From Bordetella parapertussis (lineage in GTDB: Bacteria; Pseudomonadota; Gammaproteobacteria; Burkholderiales; Burkholderiaceae_B), in contig CAMBLP010000015.1 in the NCBI GenBank assembly GCA_945868195.1, positions 1 to 23,806 on the forward strand: a stretch of 23,806 nucleotides of DNA, given 5' to 3'. The translations under genes and the position numbers were made by a program. Positions 1-9,230 of the stretch are shown one piece after another; the first letter of the stretch is position 1; the number at the start of each line of letters is the position of its first letter. The notes beneath the pieces are model-generated. The model was given only the letters and a program-made list of their open reading frames with translations, ran no database searches and was not told the origin of the DNA.

Positions 1-9
1 AAACGTGTC

Positions 10-2907
10 ATGGACGAAATCCGAATCCGGGGTGCCCGCACCCATAATCTCAAAAACGTGTCTCTGGACCTGCCCAGGCACAAGCTCGTGGTCGTCACGG
101 GACTGTCCGGCTCGGGCAAGTCCTCGCTCGCCTTCGATACTTTGTACGCCGAAGGACAGCGCCGCTATGTCGAAAGTCTCTCAGCTTACGCCAGGCAGTT
201 TTTGCAGATGATGGATAAACCGGATGTGGACCTGATTGAGGGCCTGTCTCCGGCGATTTCAATCGAGCAAAAAGCCGCGGGCCACAATCCGCGCTCAACG
301 GTTGGCACGATTACCGAAATTCATGACTACCTGCGACTGTTGTATGCACGTGTAGGGACCCCCTATTGCCCTTCGCATGGTTTACCGCTCGCCGCACAAA
401 GCGTGAGCCAAATGGTCGATAGCGTGCTGAACTGGCCTGCCGAACGCAGGCTGGCGATCCTGGCGCCAATCGCACGCACACGCAAAGGCAGTTTTGAGGA
501 TGAGTGCGCGAGCCTGCAGGCACAAGGTTTTGTGCGTGTGCGCGTGGATGGAGAAATGGTTGACCTCGACAGCATGCCCGAGCTCAATAAAAACGAAAAG
601 CATGACATTGACGTTGTCATTGATCGTCTGCGCATCAAACCAGAGAGCAAGCAACGTCTAGCCGAGAGTTTTGAAACCGCGCTGACGCTCGCGCAAGGGC
701 GTGTCGTGGCCCTCGACATGGATACCAACGAAGAACACCTGTTCTCGAGTCGCTACGCGTGTCCGGTTTGCAGCCATAGTTTGCCCGAACTCGAGCCGCG
801 ATTGTTTAGTTTTAACAATCCGGTCGGCGCCTGCCCAAGTTGCGACGGTCTCGGTCATGTGGGCTTTTTTGATCCCAAGCGTGTGGTGGCCTTCCCCGAG
901 CTCAGTCTCGGCTCAGGTGCGATCCGCGGCTGGGACAAGCGCAACGCTTTTACGTTTTCCATGTTGTCGAGTCTGTCGACACACTATGAGTTTGATATCG
1001 AGGCGACCTGGGACAGTCTGCCCGAGGAAATCCGTCAGATCGTGTTGTACGGCTCTGGCACCGTCGAGATTCCTTTTTTCTATCTCAATGAAAACGGTCG
1101 CAGCACCGTCAAGCGCCACGCGTTCGAAGGCGTGATCCCCAATCTCGAACGTCGCTGGAAAGAAACCGACTCCTCCGCCGTGCGCGAAGAACTCGGCAAA
1201 TATCGCGCGGTTCAAACCTGCCCGGTTTGTCACGGTTCGCGCCTGCGCGCCGAAGCGCGACATGTTCGAATCGGAAACGAGCGCATTGCGCCTCCTCAAC
1301 CATTGGTCGACACGCCCGAGGGTCGTAACTGGCAAGAGCAAGGCCTCGCCATTTACGAGGTTGAGGCTCAACCGCTCTCAACCTGCCTGAAATGGTTTCA
1401 AGACCTCAAGCTGACGGGTGCGCGCGCAGAAATCGCGCAGCGGATTGTCCGAGAGATCGAAGCGCGCTTAAGCTTTCTCAATAACGTCGGCCTGAACTAT
1501 CTCTCCCTGGATCGCAGTGCCGTCACCATCTCCGGCGGAGAAGCGCAGCGTATCCGTTTAGCCAGCCAGATTGGTTCTGGCCTGACCGGTGTAATGTATG
1601 TCTTGGACGAACCCTCGATTGGCCTGCATCAACGCGATAACGATCGGTTGATCGCGACGCTGCATCATCTGCGCGACCTCGGCAATAGTGTCATCGTCGT
1701 TGAACACGATGAGGACATGATTCGCCAGGCCGACTGGGTCGTCGATATGGGGCCAGGGGCTGGCGAGCATGGCGGTCAAATCGTCGCGCAAGGCACCCCC
1801 GCGCAGATCGAGCAAAATCCAAACTCACTCACGGGCCAGTACATGAGCGGCTCGCAAGAAATTGCGGTACCCAAACGTCGCTCCCTCGACCCAGAACAAA
1901 AGTGGCTTGAGCTAACAGGCTGTACCGGCAACAATCTCAAGTCGGTGGATCTACGAATTCCTGCGGGTAAATTTGTCTGCATCTCCGGGGTTTCCGGCTC
2001 GGGCAAATCCACACTAATCAATGACACGCTCGCCATCGTGATGTCACGCGCCTTGCATCACGCACAATCCGAGCCTGCACCCTATACCGGCTTAACGGGT
2101 CTAGAGCACTTCGACAAAATCATCAGCGTTGACCAAAGCCCGATCGGTCGCACGCCGCGCAGCAACCCGGCAACCTATACAGGAATGTTCACCCCGATTC
2201 GCGAATTATTTTCTGGCGTCCCCGAGTCACGCACACGCGGTTACGATCCAGGACGTTTTAGTTTTAACGTCAAGGGCGGTCGTTGCGAAGCCTGTCAGGG
2301 CGATGGCGTAGTCAAGGTGGAAATGCATTTCCTCCCGGACATGTACGTACCCTGCGATATCTGCATGGGCAAACGCTATAACCGTGAAACGCTTGAAATA
2401 CGCTATCGAGGTCGCAATATCCACGAGGTCCTCGAGCTCACCGTTGAACAAGCACTGGCGTATTTCGAAGCGGTCCCTGCCGTCGCGCGCAAATTACAAA
2501 CCTTGATGGATGTGGGCCTTTCCTATTTGCGTCTGGGACAAAGTGCCACCACACTTTCGGGGGGCGAGGCGCAACGCGTCAAGCTCTCTCTTGAACTCTC
2601 CAAACGCAGTACCGGACAAACACTTTATATCTTGGACGAGCCCACCACGGGTCTGCATTTTCAAGACATCGCCTTGCTCTTACGCGTACTGAATCAACTG
2701 GTCGAAGCAGGCAATACCGTCGTGGTGATTGAGCACAATCTCGATGTGATCAAAACCGCAGACTGGGTCGTGGATCTGGGCCCCGAAGGTGGTAATGGTG
2801 GTGGACACATTGTGGCGCAAGGCACGCCCGAAGTGATCATCTCAAGTACAGCGAGTCACACCGGACACTACCTCGGCAAGGTGTTGGCGCGCAATAAAAC
2901 GGCTTAA
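10..2907 (+). CDS. uvrA: UvrABC system protein A (excinuclease ATPase subunit)
   Basis: UvrA is the damage-recognition ATPase of nucleotide excision repair. It acts as a dimer that loads UvrB onto distorted DNA. The 965-residue product is close to the usual length of about 940. It shows the duplicated ABC architecture: a first Walker A (GLSGSGKSS, residues 31-39) and a second (GVSGSGKS, 660-667), two SGGEAQR signatures (from 508 and 850), and two Walker B LDEP motifs (D533/E534 and D876/E877). Zinc-binding pairs are visible at C251/C254 with C275/C278, and at C759/C762 with C782/C785. The ATG at 10 gives the family-typical N-terminus ([17 protein letters not shown]). Only nine bases precede it, so its ribosome site and any LexA operator lie mostly or wholly outside the window. 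Its TAA (2905-2907) overlaps the stop of the convergent lipoprotein gene. It appears intact and I am very sure of the identity. Confidence 0.98.
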   Translation: MDEIRIRGARTHNLKNVSLDLPRHKLVVVTGLSGSGKSSLAFDTLYAEGQRRYVESLSAYARQFLQMMDKPDVDLIEGLSPAISIEQKAAGHNPRSTVGTITEIHDYLRLLYARVGTPYCPSHGLPLAAQSVSQMVDSVLNWPAERRLAILAPIARTRKGSFEDECASLQAQGFVRVRVDGEMVDLDSMPELNKNEKHDIDVVIDRLRIKPESKQRLAESFETALTLAQGRVVALDMDTNEEHLFSSRYACPVCSHSLPELEPRLFSFNNPVGACPSCDGLGHVGFFDPKRVVAFPELSLGSGAIRGWDKRNAFTFSMLSSLSTHYEFDIEATWDSLPEEIRQIVLYGSGTVEIPFFYLNENGRSTVKRHAFEGVIPNLERRWKETDSSAVREELGKYRAVQTCPVCHGSRLRAEARHVRIGNERIAPPQPLVDTPEGRNWQEQGLAIYEVEAQPLSTCLKWFQDLKLTGARAEIAQRIVREIEARLSFLNNVGLNYLSLDRSAVTISGGEAQRIRLASQIGSGLTGVMYVLDEPSIGLHQRDNDRLIATLHHLRDLGNSVIVVEHDEDMIRQADWVVDMGPGAGEHGGQIVAQGTPAQIEQNPNSLTGQYMSGSQEIAVPKRRSLDPEQKWLELTGCTGNNLKSVDLRIPAGKFVCISGVSGSGKSTLINDTLAIVMSRALHHAQSEPAPYTGLTGLEHFDKIISVDQSPIGRTPRSNPATYTGMFTPIRELFSGVPESRTRGYDPGRFSFNVKGGRCEACQGDGVVKVEMHFLPDMYVPCDICMGKRYNRETLEIRYRGRNIHEVLELTVEQALAYFEAVPAVARKLQTLMDVGLSYLRLGQSATTLSGGEAQRVKLSLELSKRSTGQTLYILDEPTTGLHFQDIALLLRVLNQLVEAGNTVVVIEHNLDVIKTADWVVDLGPEGGNGGGHIVAQGTPEVIISSTASHTGHYLGKVLARNKTA

Positions 2908-2916
2908 GGTAAGCCG
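2893..2916 (-). terminator. Rho-independent terminator over the overlapping uvrA/lipoprotein stops
   Basis: Read on the minus strand, CGGCTTA (2916-2910), a 3-base loop and TAAGCCG (2906-2900) form a perfect 7-bp stem followed by TTTTATT (2899-2893). The stem contains the stop codons of both convergent genes. The U-tract is encoded within the last uvrA codons. On the plus strand no T-run follows the stem, so it should terminate mainly the minus-strand aro operon. Confidence 0.7.
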
Positions 2917-3737
2917 AGTAAACGCAACGGTACGGCGGCGCTAGACGGACATACGCCAGACTCTATGAGTGGCAGTGTCGATTCGCACATATGCGCGTCG
3001 GCAAAACGATCGGCGGAATAAGGACGTCCGATATCCGCCTCAGTACCAGGCATGAGCTTGCCATCCCAGTAACCCCAGGTCACGTTAAGCGAGGTGGACT
3101 GACGGCAGCCGCCTTGCGACTGCGCATCGCACGCACTAAATAAGGCCGTCAGCGCCTGGCCAGGGGAAGGATGACCACACACAGCGGCTTGTGTCTGCAA
3201 GACGCCGCCGCCCTGAACCGTGCCTTGTGACGAAACAATCGTCGCGAGCCAGCCAGGGGAACAATAGTTGTCAAAAGACACTTTAGGTGCGAGGCTCGCG
3301 CTCGTCGACAAGAAGTAGGACTGCACCTGGCTGGTCACCTCACGGCCTGTTCGCGTATCTGCAAAACCCATCGCGCATTGGTCACGTACGCCCATGGCAT
3401 TGGCCTGACACACTTGAACGAGCGCCAACTGATGCTCGCCTTCTTGAGCCTGACCACCCATCACGCCAGCACTCGCTGTCGCGGGTGCCTGAGGTGGCGC
3501 GGTCGTCCATGAAGGCGCTTGCGACTGTGCTGCGGGCTGCGCCGCTTGGGGTGCGACAGTACCTGCACCGGTATCAAAGTTCGTCGTCGGAGGCGCGACC
3601 GGGATCGCAACAGGCGCTGTAGGTGCGCGATCGCGATCAACCGTTCGAATCGGTGCGGCGGCCTGTTGTGTGCAAGCGCTCAGCACACCCATGCCCACGA
3701 TACTCAATGCCAACACAAATTTATGGGTGGTTGTCAT
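2904..3737 (-). CDS. Putative cysteine-rich periplasmic lipoprotein of unknown function
   Basis: I do not recognise the family. The start chosen is the ATG at 3737, because it is preceded by GGGAG at good spacing and opens directly on a lipoprotein signal peptide: MTTTHKF, a hydrophobic core and the lipobox LSAC with C22. An upstream in-frame start would add 23 residues and overlap dgt. After C22 comes a Pro/Ala/Thr/Gln-rich, probably disordered tether (about 23-97). It is followed by a domain of about 180 residues with eight cysteines (110, 121, 159, 187, 203, 211, 251, 263), an even number consistent with four disulfides. The gene starts 16 bases after the dgt stop, so it is probably the last gene of the aroK-aroB-dgt operon. 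Export to the outer or inner membrane facing the periplasm is inferred from the signal. Function is unknown. Confidence 0.8.
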   Translation of the reverse strand: MTTTHKFVLALSIVGMGVLSACTQQAAAPIRTVDRDRAPTAPVAIPVAPPTTNFDTGAGTVAPQAAQPAAQSQAPSWTTAPPQAPATASAGVMGGQAQEGEHQLALVQVCQANAMGVRDQCAMGFADTRTGREVTSQVQSYFLSTSASLAPKVSFDNYCSPGWLATIVSSQGTVQGGGVLQTQAAVCGHPSPGQALTALFSACDAQSQGGCRQSTSLNVTWGYWDGKLMPGTEADIGRPYSADRFADAHMCESTLPLIESGVCPSSAAVPLRLLGLP

Positions 3738-3753
3738 GATGTTCTCCCTAATA

Positions 3754-4893
3754 CTAGTCAAACTGATTGCCCATCCGAAACAACCGGTGGTGCTCGCGAA
3801 TCGCATAACGATCCGTCATTCCTGCAATGTAATCGGCAATCGCGCGGGCCTGTGCGGCAGTATTCTCATGCCGATAGTCGGGCGGTAACAAACGAGGCTC
3901 ATGCACGAAGGCGTCAAACAACTCTCGCACAATGCGTCGCGCCTTATTGGTCATCCTCATCACCTTGTAGTGACGATACAGATTTTCAGATAAAAACTTT
4001 TTCAAGGTGTCGGCCTCTGCGCGCAGAGAAGAGGAAAATGCAACCAACGGTCCGCAACGTCGGGCCGCATCGGCATCCATAGGTGCAGCCGCGGCAAGCT
4101 TTGTCTGCGTGGTCTGTGTGACATCGGCAATCAAGGTATTGATCATACTGCGAATCGTTTCGGCCACCACGCGACGCTCATTCAAAACGGGCCATTGATG
4201 CGCCATCGCTGCATAGTGGCGCGCGAAAATAGGCACCGTCTGCAACTGCTCGATCGTCAGTAAGCCTGAACGCAAACCATCATCGATATCATGATTGTTG
4301 TAGGCGATTTCATCGGCGAGATTCGCGAGTTGCGCTTCAAGCGAAGGTTGTGTGCGATCGATAAAGCGCTGCCCCACATCCCCTAACAAGCGCGCGTGTG
4401 TCAGGGAACAATGCTTGAGCACGCCTTCGCGCGTTTCGAAGCACAGGTTTAAACCATTGAACGCTGCGTAACGTTCTTCGAGCTCATCGATCACGCGCAA
4501 ACTTTGGAGATTGTGCTCAAAACCTCCTGCTTCTGGCGCAAATTCACGCATGCACGCGTTGAGCTCGTCCTGACCTGCATGACCAAAAGGCGTGTGCCCC
4601 AAATCGTGTGCGAGTGCGATGGCTTCTGTGAGGTCTTCGTTTAAACGCAAACTTCGCGCAAGCACGCGAGCAATCTGCGCGACCTCAAGGGAGTGCGTCA
4701 GCCGTGTGCGAAACAAATCGCCTTCGTGATTAATAAAGACCTGTGTTTTGTACTCAAGCCGCCTGAAGGCGCCGGCGTGGATAATCCGGTCACGATCGCG
4801 TTGAAACTCGCTTCGATTGTTGGGCGCAGGCTCTGCGTGACGACGACCACGACTGGTCTCGGACCGAGAAGCGTAGACAGCGAGTTCAGACAT
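3754..4893 (-). CDS. dgt: Deoxyguanosinetriphosphate triphosphohydrolase-like protein (HD-domain dNTPase)
   Basis: This is a cytoplasmic HD-superfamily dNTP triphosphohydrolase, which releases tripolyphosphate from deoxynucleoside triphosphates and helps control dNTP pools. The 379-residue form matches the shorter dGTPase-like branch rather than the longer E. coli Dgt. Metal-site residues are visible: H67 in [13 protein letters not shown]96-D97 in [14 protein letters not shown], and D194 in [11 protein letters not shown]. The N-terminal [22 protein letters not shown] stretch is typical of the family. The start is the ATG at 4893, preceded by GGAGG seven bases upstream. A longer in-frame TTG start would overlap aroB by 71 bases and is unlikely. 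The gene lies 13 bases after the aroB stop and 16 before the lipoprotein, so it is co-transcribed with the aro genes. Substrate preference (dGTP or broad) cannot be read from sequence. Confidence 0.93.
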   Translation of the reverse strand: MSELAVYASRSETSRGRRHAEPAPNNRSEFQRDRDRIIHAGAFRRLEYKTQVFINHEGDLFRTRLTHSLEVAQIARVLARSLRLNEDLTEAIALAHDLGHTPFGHAGQDELNACMREFAPEAGGFEHNLQSLRVIDELEERYAAFNGLNLCFETREGVLKHCSLTHARLLGDVGQRFIDRTQPSLEAQLANLADEIAYNNHDIDDGLRSGLLTIEQLQTVPIFARHYAAMAHQWPVLNERRVVAETIRSMINTLIADVTQTTQTKLAAAAPMDADAARRCGPLVAFSSSLRAEADTLKKFLSENLYRHYKVMRMTNKARRIVRELFDAFVHEPRLLPPDYRHENTAAQARAIADYIAGMTDRYAIREHHRLFRMGNQFD

Positions 4894-4906
4894 CACGCGC
4901 CTCCGT

Positions 4907-5995
4907 TCAAATCGTATTGCGCAAAATGACACTCTCCACCAGCTCGACCGGTGCGCCGCGACGCACGGCTTCGCCAATTTTAGGCATCAACACAAACGTG
5001 ATTTCACCCGCGCGGGTTTTTTTATCCCCACGCATGAGCGACATCCACTGTTCGACACCACCCAGTCGAGGGCCTATTGTCGGACAACCAATCTCTTCGA
5101 CCAGTGTGCGTACGCGATCGACATCCGCTGCGGGAAATCCTAGCAACTCCGCGGACAAGTCCGCCGCCATAATGAGGCCCGTGCCGACCGCCTCGCCGTG
5201 GAGCAGTGCGCCATAGCCAGAGCCCGCCTCAATCGCGTGACCAAAGGTATGGCCAAGATTCAAAATCTCCCGCAAGCCGCTTTCGCGCTCGTCTTGCGAT
5301 ACCACCCAGGCCTTGAACTCACACGAGCGACGGATCGCCGTCGCTAACAAATCAGGATCTCGCTCACGCAAACCGACTGCGTTTTTCTCACACCATTCAA
5401 AGAAGGGCGCATCCAAAATCAGTCCGTACTTAATCACCTCGGCCAGACCTGCAGACATTTCGCGGTCGGGCAATGTTTTGAGGACGTCGGTATCAATCTC
5501 AACGGCGATCGGTTGATAAAACGCGCCAATCATATTTTTCCCATGCGGATGATTGACCGCTGTTTTGCCGCCGACCGAGGAATCTACCTGTGACAATAAA
5601 GTCGTGGGAACTTGCACAAAGCGCACGCCACGCATGTAAACGGCTGCGGCAAACCCCGCCATATCGCCGATGACTCCACCACCCAATGCGACGATCACGG
5701 TGCGCCGATCCAATTGCGCCCCCAACAGGGCGTCAAAAATCTGGTTAAGTGTTTCCCACGTTTTATGCGCCTCTCCATCCGGCAAAATAACCGGCACGAT
5801 CCGCTTGCCTGTTTGCCCGAGCACCTGCATCACCTGTTCACCGAGCAACGTATGAATAACAGGGTTCGTCACAAGAGCAATAGAGGTCGCATCAGCGGGG
5901 ATCGCTGCCGCGAGCGTCGCCAGACGTCCGGGGGCGATATTGATGGAATAGTGACCACCCGGGGTCGCGACCTGAACGGTTTCTACGGTGTCCAT
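4907..5995 (-). CDS. aroB: 3-dehydroquinate synthase
   Basis: This cytoplasmic, NAD- and metal-dependent enzyme turns DAHP into 3-dehydroquinate, the second step of the shikimate pathway. Its 362 residues are the usual length. Visible family marks are the NAD/substrate loop [11 protein letters not shown] (105-115), [21 protein letters not shown] (129-149), and the zinc ligands E186 (GLAEVIKYG), H249 (NLGHTFGHA) and H266 (LHGEAVGTG). The ATG at 5995 is inside the 3' end of aroK (13-base overlap), so translation is probably coupled. Only a weak purine-rich AGAAGAG precedes it. Aromatic pathway genes aroK and aroB are commonly paired in proteobacteria, which supports both calls. Confidence 0.97.
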   Translation of the reverse strand: MDTVETVQVATPGGHYSINIAPGRLATLAAAIPADATSIALVTNPVIHTLLGEQVMQVLGQTGKRIVPVILPDGEAHKTWETLNQIFDALLGAQLDRRTVIVALGGGVIGDMAGFAAAVYMRGVRFVQVPTTLLSQVDSSVGGKTAVNHPHGKNMIGAFYQPIAVEIDTDVLKTLPDREMSAGLAEVIKYGLILDAPFFEWCEKNAVGLRERDPDLLATAIRRSCEFKAWVVSQDERESGLREILNLGHTFGHAIEAGSGYGALLHGEAVGTGLIMAADLSAELLGFPAADVDRVRTLVEEIGCPTIGPRLGGVEQWMSLMRGDKKTRAGEITFVLMPKIGEAVRRGAPVELVESVILRNTI

Positions 5996-6702
5996 GGTTT
6001 GTTCTCTTCTTGGTGGCTGGCGGCGAAGTCGGCGCGCATGCTGGCCGAAGAATTGCCGGGACGACTTTGAGCGCTGCGATCAATGGCCTTGTCGACCTGT
6101 CCGAGACGCTCGACAATCTGCGCGACAAGATGGCTGACAGAGGTCGTTCCCGTATCTACCACGATATCGGCGACGGACGCGTACAGCGGCTCACGTGTTT
6201 CAAGCAGCGCCCGTAAAGTCGCCTTGGGATCCGGGGTCGCAAGCAGGGGTCGATTGCGGTCTCTGCTCGTGCGGCGATACAACTCCTCAACGCTCGCACG
6301 CAAATAAATCACAATGCCTCGGCTCTGCAAAGCAAGGCGATTTTCCTCGGCCAACACAGCGCCGCCTCCGGTCGCCATCACCAAATTAGGCTGCACCGTG
6401 CAGTCATCGAGCACTTGGCATTCACGTTTACGGAACCCTTGCTCACCTTCGATCTCAAAGATCACAGGAATTCGAACACCGCAACGCGCCTCAAGCTCAT
6501 GATCAAGATCGATAAACTTTCTGACCAACGCCCTAGCCAAGGCCCGACCGATGGTCGTCTTGCCCGCACCCATCATTCCGACCAGAAAAATCGGGCTGTC
6601 ATAGGTCAACGGACCTGCGCTTTGGGGCAGATCCTGCACCTCAGCGGAGGGATTCGTGTCGCCGGAGGGGGTTGGCTCGGGCGCAAGCGCTTCATTATTC
6701 AT
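5983..6702 (-). CDS. aroK: Shikimate kinase with N- and C-terminal extensions
   Basis: Shikimate kinase phosphorylates shikimate to shikimate-3-phosphate with ATP. The kinase core (about 36-205) shows Walker A GMMGAGKT (42-49), D65/D67 in FIDLDHE for shikimate and magnesium, R91, the GGG loop (112-114) and the lid arginine in RNRPLL (about 149-154). The product is 239 residues against about 175 for a typical AroK. A polar acidic/proline-rich leader of about 35 residues and a tail of about 34 residues (VDKAIDRSAQ to the end) account for the excess. The start is the ATG at 6702. GGAGG sits only one base upstream, too close for normal use, and a good sigma70-like promoter lies immediately before it, suggesting a leaderless mRNA. 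A TTG start at 6789 is rejected because it would overlap mrcA. It heads the operon aroK-aroB-dgt-lipoprotein. Confidence 0.94.
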   Translation of the reverse strand: MNNEALAPEPTPSGDTNPSAEVQDLPQSAGPLTYDSPIFLVGMMGAGKTTIGRALARALVRKFIDLDHELEARCGVRIPVIFEIEGEQGFRKRECQVLDDCTVQPNLVMATGGGAVLAEENRLALQSRGIVIYLRASVEELYRRTSRDRNRPLLATPDPKATLRALLETREPLYASVADIVVDTGTTSVSHLVAQIVERLGQVDKAIDRSAQSRPGNSSASMRADFAASHQEENKPWTP

Positions 6703-6708
6703 GCCTCC

Positions 6709-6737
6709 ATTATCCCATTGACCGCCCAGAGTCTCAA
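6709..6737 (-). promoter_or_regulatory. Predicted sigma70-type promoter of aroK
   Basis: On the minus strand TTGAGA (6737-6732, 5/6 to consensus) and GATAAT (6714-6709, 5/6) are separated by exactly 17 bases. Six bases separate the -10 from the aroK ATG, so the expected transcription start falls on or next to the A of the ATG. It lies in the 79-base divergent gap to mrcA. Prediction only. Confidence 0.5.
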
Positions 6738-6781
6738 ACGGATCGGGGCAAACCCTCACAAAACCTTTAAAATGTCCGGCA

Positions 6782-9199
6782 ATGAGCAAATATAACCACC
6801 CCCACGACGACGAAGATCAGACCCCAGACAAGCCCAAAGGCTCGTTTATTGTCCGGTTTTTACTGAAACTTTCGATTCTCTCAGCGGGTCTCGCGCTTTG
6901 TGGCGCCCTGCTGCTTGGGATGGCGCTTGCGCTAGCATGGCCCAACCTGCCAGACCTCAACGCGATGACCGATTATCGACCGCGTGTACCGCTGCGCGTC
7001 TATACCTCAGACAAGGTATTAATCGGTGAGTTTGGCGAGGAGCGTCGCAATGTCCTGCGCTTTAACGAGATTCCGGATGTGATGAAATCAGCGGTACTCT
7101 CGGCCGAGGATGATCGCTTTTATCAACATGGCGGGATTGACTGGATTGGCGTCGTCCGCGCAGGTCTGACCAACTTGATTTCGATGCAAAAAAGTCAGGG
7201 TGCGAGCACGATCACCATGCAAGTTGCGCGAAACTTTTATCTTTCCTCTGAAAAAACCTGGTCACGCAAGTTTTACGAACTGTTGCTCACCTTCAAAATC
7301 GAGGCCAGTCTCTCCAAAGACCAGATTCTCGAGCTCTATCTCAATCAGATTTATTTGGGTCACAGGTCTTACGGCTTTGCAGCGGCCTCGCGCGTTTATT
7401 TAGGCAAAGAACTCTCTGAAGTCACACCGGCTGATGCCGCACTCTTGGCTGGCATCCCCAAAGCGCCTTCTCGCTTTAACCCGATCGCCAACAAGCCTCG
7501 CGCCGTCTTGCGTCAGCGCTATGTACTCGGACGCATGCATTCGCTGGGCTACCTGACCGACGCCGAATACAAAGCGGCACTCGCTCAACCCGTGATCATT
7601 AAGCCCTCGCAAGGCACGCCTGCGGGTGGCTACGCTGTGAACGGTGAATACGCGGCTGAACTCGCCCGGCAGCTGATGATCAGCATCTACCCAGACAACG
7701 TCTACACGCGCGGACTGAATGTTTACACGACCATTCATTCCAAGGATCAAAAATGGGCCTATGACTCGCTGCGTGAAGGTGTATTGGACTACACCCGCCG
7801 GGCCGCCTATCCCGGTCCCGAAGCTCAGGTGACTATGCCTGCCGGGCTTGAAGCCGACCCCGCCAAATTCGATGAGTTTCTAGATGGAGTTTTCGACAAA
7901 CACCCAGATCGGACAGACATGCCGACAGGTGTGGTGCTCTCGGTCAAACCCAACGAAATTCGGGTTGCCCGCAGTTCGACTGATATTGTGGTGGTTAATG
8001 ATAAAAAAGCGTTAGCCATTATCGCGCGCGCACTCAATCCCAAGGCCCCCGCGGCCCTGCGGATACAGCGTGGCTCAGTGGTGTACCTGCACAAAACGCC
8101 GGCTTATTGGGAAATCTTGAATATGCCCACTGTACAGGCGGCCTTTGTGTCCATGATTCCTCAAGACGGTTCGCTGCGCGCTATGGTCGGTGGCTTTGAC
8201 TTTTTTCATGGTAATTTCAACCGGGTTACGCAAGCGTGGCGCCAACCTGGCTCCGCTTTCAAGCCGTTTATCTATGCGGCCTCTCTTGAGCGCGGCCTCA
8301 CGCCAGGGACGATGATTTCCGATCAGCCCTTTGAGCTGAGCGCGGAGCAAACCGGCTCGGGCAAAGCCTGGGAACCCAAAAATTATGGTGGCGAGTACGG
8401 TGAAATGATGTCCATGCGCGAGGCGATTGCTCGCTCGAAAAATATGGTCTCGATTCGTATTCTTCAATCGATTGGCCCGCAATATGCACAGGACTTCGTG
8501 ACCCGCTTTGGCTTTGACAAGGCAAAGCATCCCGCATTCTTGCCCATGGCTCTTGGCTCGGGCGCCGTCACACCCATGCAACTGGCCACGGGCTTTTCGG
8601 TATTTGCCAACGGCGGCTTTCGCGTCACGCCTTATCTAATCGATCATGTCACCGATGCGAGCGGTCAAGTACTCATGCGCGCCAAACCCATTATTGCGGG
8701 CGACTCCGCTGCGCGCGCGATTGATGCTCGTACCGCCTATGTGATGGATGATATGTTGCGCGGCGTGGCGACGTCCGGTACTGCCGCCCGATCCAGGCAG
8801 GTAATCAAACGTACCGACCTTGCCGGCAAAACAGGCACGACCAATGATTCTGTAGACGCCTGGTTTGCAGGCTACACCCCTCAGCTCGTCGGGGTGGCGT
8901 GGCTAGGTTTCGATCAGCCTAAATCGCTTGGCTCGCGCGAAACCGGTGGCGGTGCCTCTTTACCAGTCTGGCTGGGTTATATGACAAATGCCCTCAAAGA
9001 ATTCCCAGAGCAAAAACGTGGCCCACCGCCCGAAGGACTCATCATCGAGGGTGGCAATATGTATTTCAAGGAATTCCCACCCAAAGAAGCGGTAAAGAGC
9101 CTGGGCGATCCGAAACAAGACTCGCTTGGCGATTTGCTTGATAGTCTTGGAGGTAGAGAAGGGGGTAGGAACAACCGCCGTGAGCCGATCGGCAACTAA
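6782..9199 (+). CDS. mrcA: Penicillin-binding protein 1A (bifunctional class A PBP)
   Basis: PBP1A polymerises lipid II into glycan strands and cross-links stem peptides, anchored in the inner membrane and working in the periplasm. The order is: short polar cytoplasmic tail, one membrane segment (about 23-53), GT51 glycosyltransferase with catalytic E109 in EDDRFYQHGGIDW and the GASTITMQVARN motif, a middle OB-like domain, and a transpeptidase with S491-x-x-K494 (SAFK), S552-K-N554 and K683-T-G-T686. Its 805 residues fit the family. The ATG at 6782 has no recognisable Shine-Dalgarno sequence; TAAAAT lies at 6768-6773. The gene is divergent from aroK and converges on cyaY, with a hairpin between them. 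In many proteobacteria pilMNOPQ separates these two divergent partners, and it is missing here. Confidence 0.97.
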   Translation: MSKYNHPHDDEDQTPDKPKGSFIVRFLLKLSILSAGLALCGALLLGMALALAWPNLPDLNAMTDYRPRVPLRVYTSDKVLIGEFGEERRNVLRFNEIPDVMKSAVLSAEDDRFYQHGGIDWIGVVRAGLTNLISMQKSQGASTITMQVARNFYLSSEKTWSRKFYELLLTFKIEASLSKDQILELYLNQIYLGHRSYGFAAASRVYLGKELSEVTPADAALLAGIPKAPSRFNPIANKPRAVLRQRYVLGRMHSLGYLTDAEYKAALAQPVIIKPSQGTPAGGYAVNGEYAAELARQLMISIYPDNVYTRGLNVYTTIHSKDQKWAYDSLREGVLDYTRRAAYPGPEAQVTMPAGLEADPAKFDEFLDGVFDKHPDRTDMPTGVVLSVKPNEIRVARSSTDIVVVNDKKALAIIARALNPKAPAALRIQRGSVVYLHKTPAYWEILNMPTVQAAFVSMIPQDGSLRAMVGGFDFFHGNFNRVTQAWRQPGSAFKPFIYAASLERGLTPGTMISDQPFELSAEQTGSGKAWEPKNYGGEYGEMMSMREAIARSKNMVSIRILQSIGPQYAQDFVTRFGFDKAKHPAFLPMALGSGAVTPMQLATGFSVFANGGFRVTPYLIDHVTDASGQVLMRAKPIIAGDSAARAIDARTAYVMDDMLRGVATSGTAARSRQVIKRTDLAGKTGTTNDSVDAWFAGYTPQLVGVAWLGFDQPKSLGSRETGGGASLPVWLGYMTNALKEFPEQKRGPPPEGLIIEGGNMYFKEFPPKEAVKSLGDPKQDSLGDLLDSLGGREGGRNNRREPIGN

Positions 9200-9209
9200 A
9201 GACGTACAA

Positions 9210-9230
9210 CACCGTCACAGTTTGACGGTG
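9210..9230. terminator. Hairpin at the mrcA/cyaY convergence
   Basis: CACCGTCA (9210-9217), a 5-base loop and TGACGGTG (9223-9230) form a perfect 8-bp stem that includes the last four sense codons and stop of cyaY. No convincing T-run follows on either strand (TTGTACGTCTTT on the minus side), so it may be a weak bidirectional terminator or an mRNA 3'-end stabiliser. Confidence 0.5.

Noticed and set aside
1..9. LexA/SOS operator before uvrA
   Set aside because: Only nine bases of upstream sequence are present, so nothing can be judged.
913..1371. 152-codon minus-strand open frame inside uvrA
   Set aside because: It is antisense to a clear uvrA coding region with intact motifs, with no independent evidence.
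3519..4082. 187-codon plus-strand open frame across the lipoprotein/dgt junction
   Set aside because: It lies antisense to two well-supported genes, is rich in Arg/Ser/His/Cys without any recognisable motif, and has no ribosome site. It is a shadow frame.
4894..4977. N-terminal extension of dgt from a TTG inside aroB
   Set aside because: The extra 28 residues are basic/aromatic junk in the aroB region, and a GGAGG sits correctly for the ATG at 4893.
6703..6789. N-terminal extension of aroK from a TTG at 6789
   Set aside because: It would add 29 residues unlike shikimate kinases and overlap the mrcA start; the ATG at 6702 is better placed.
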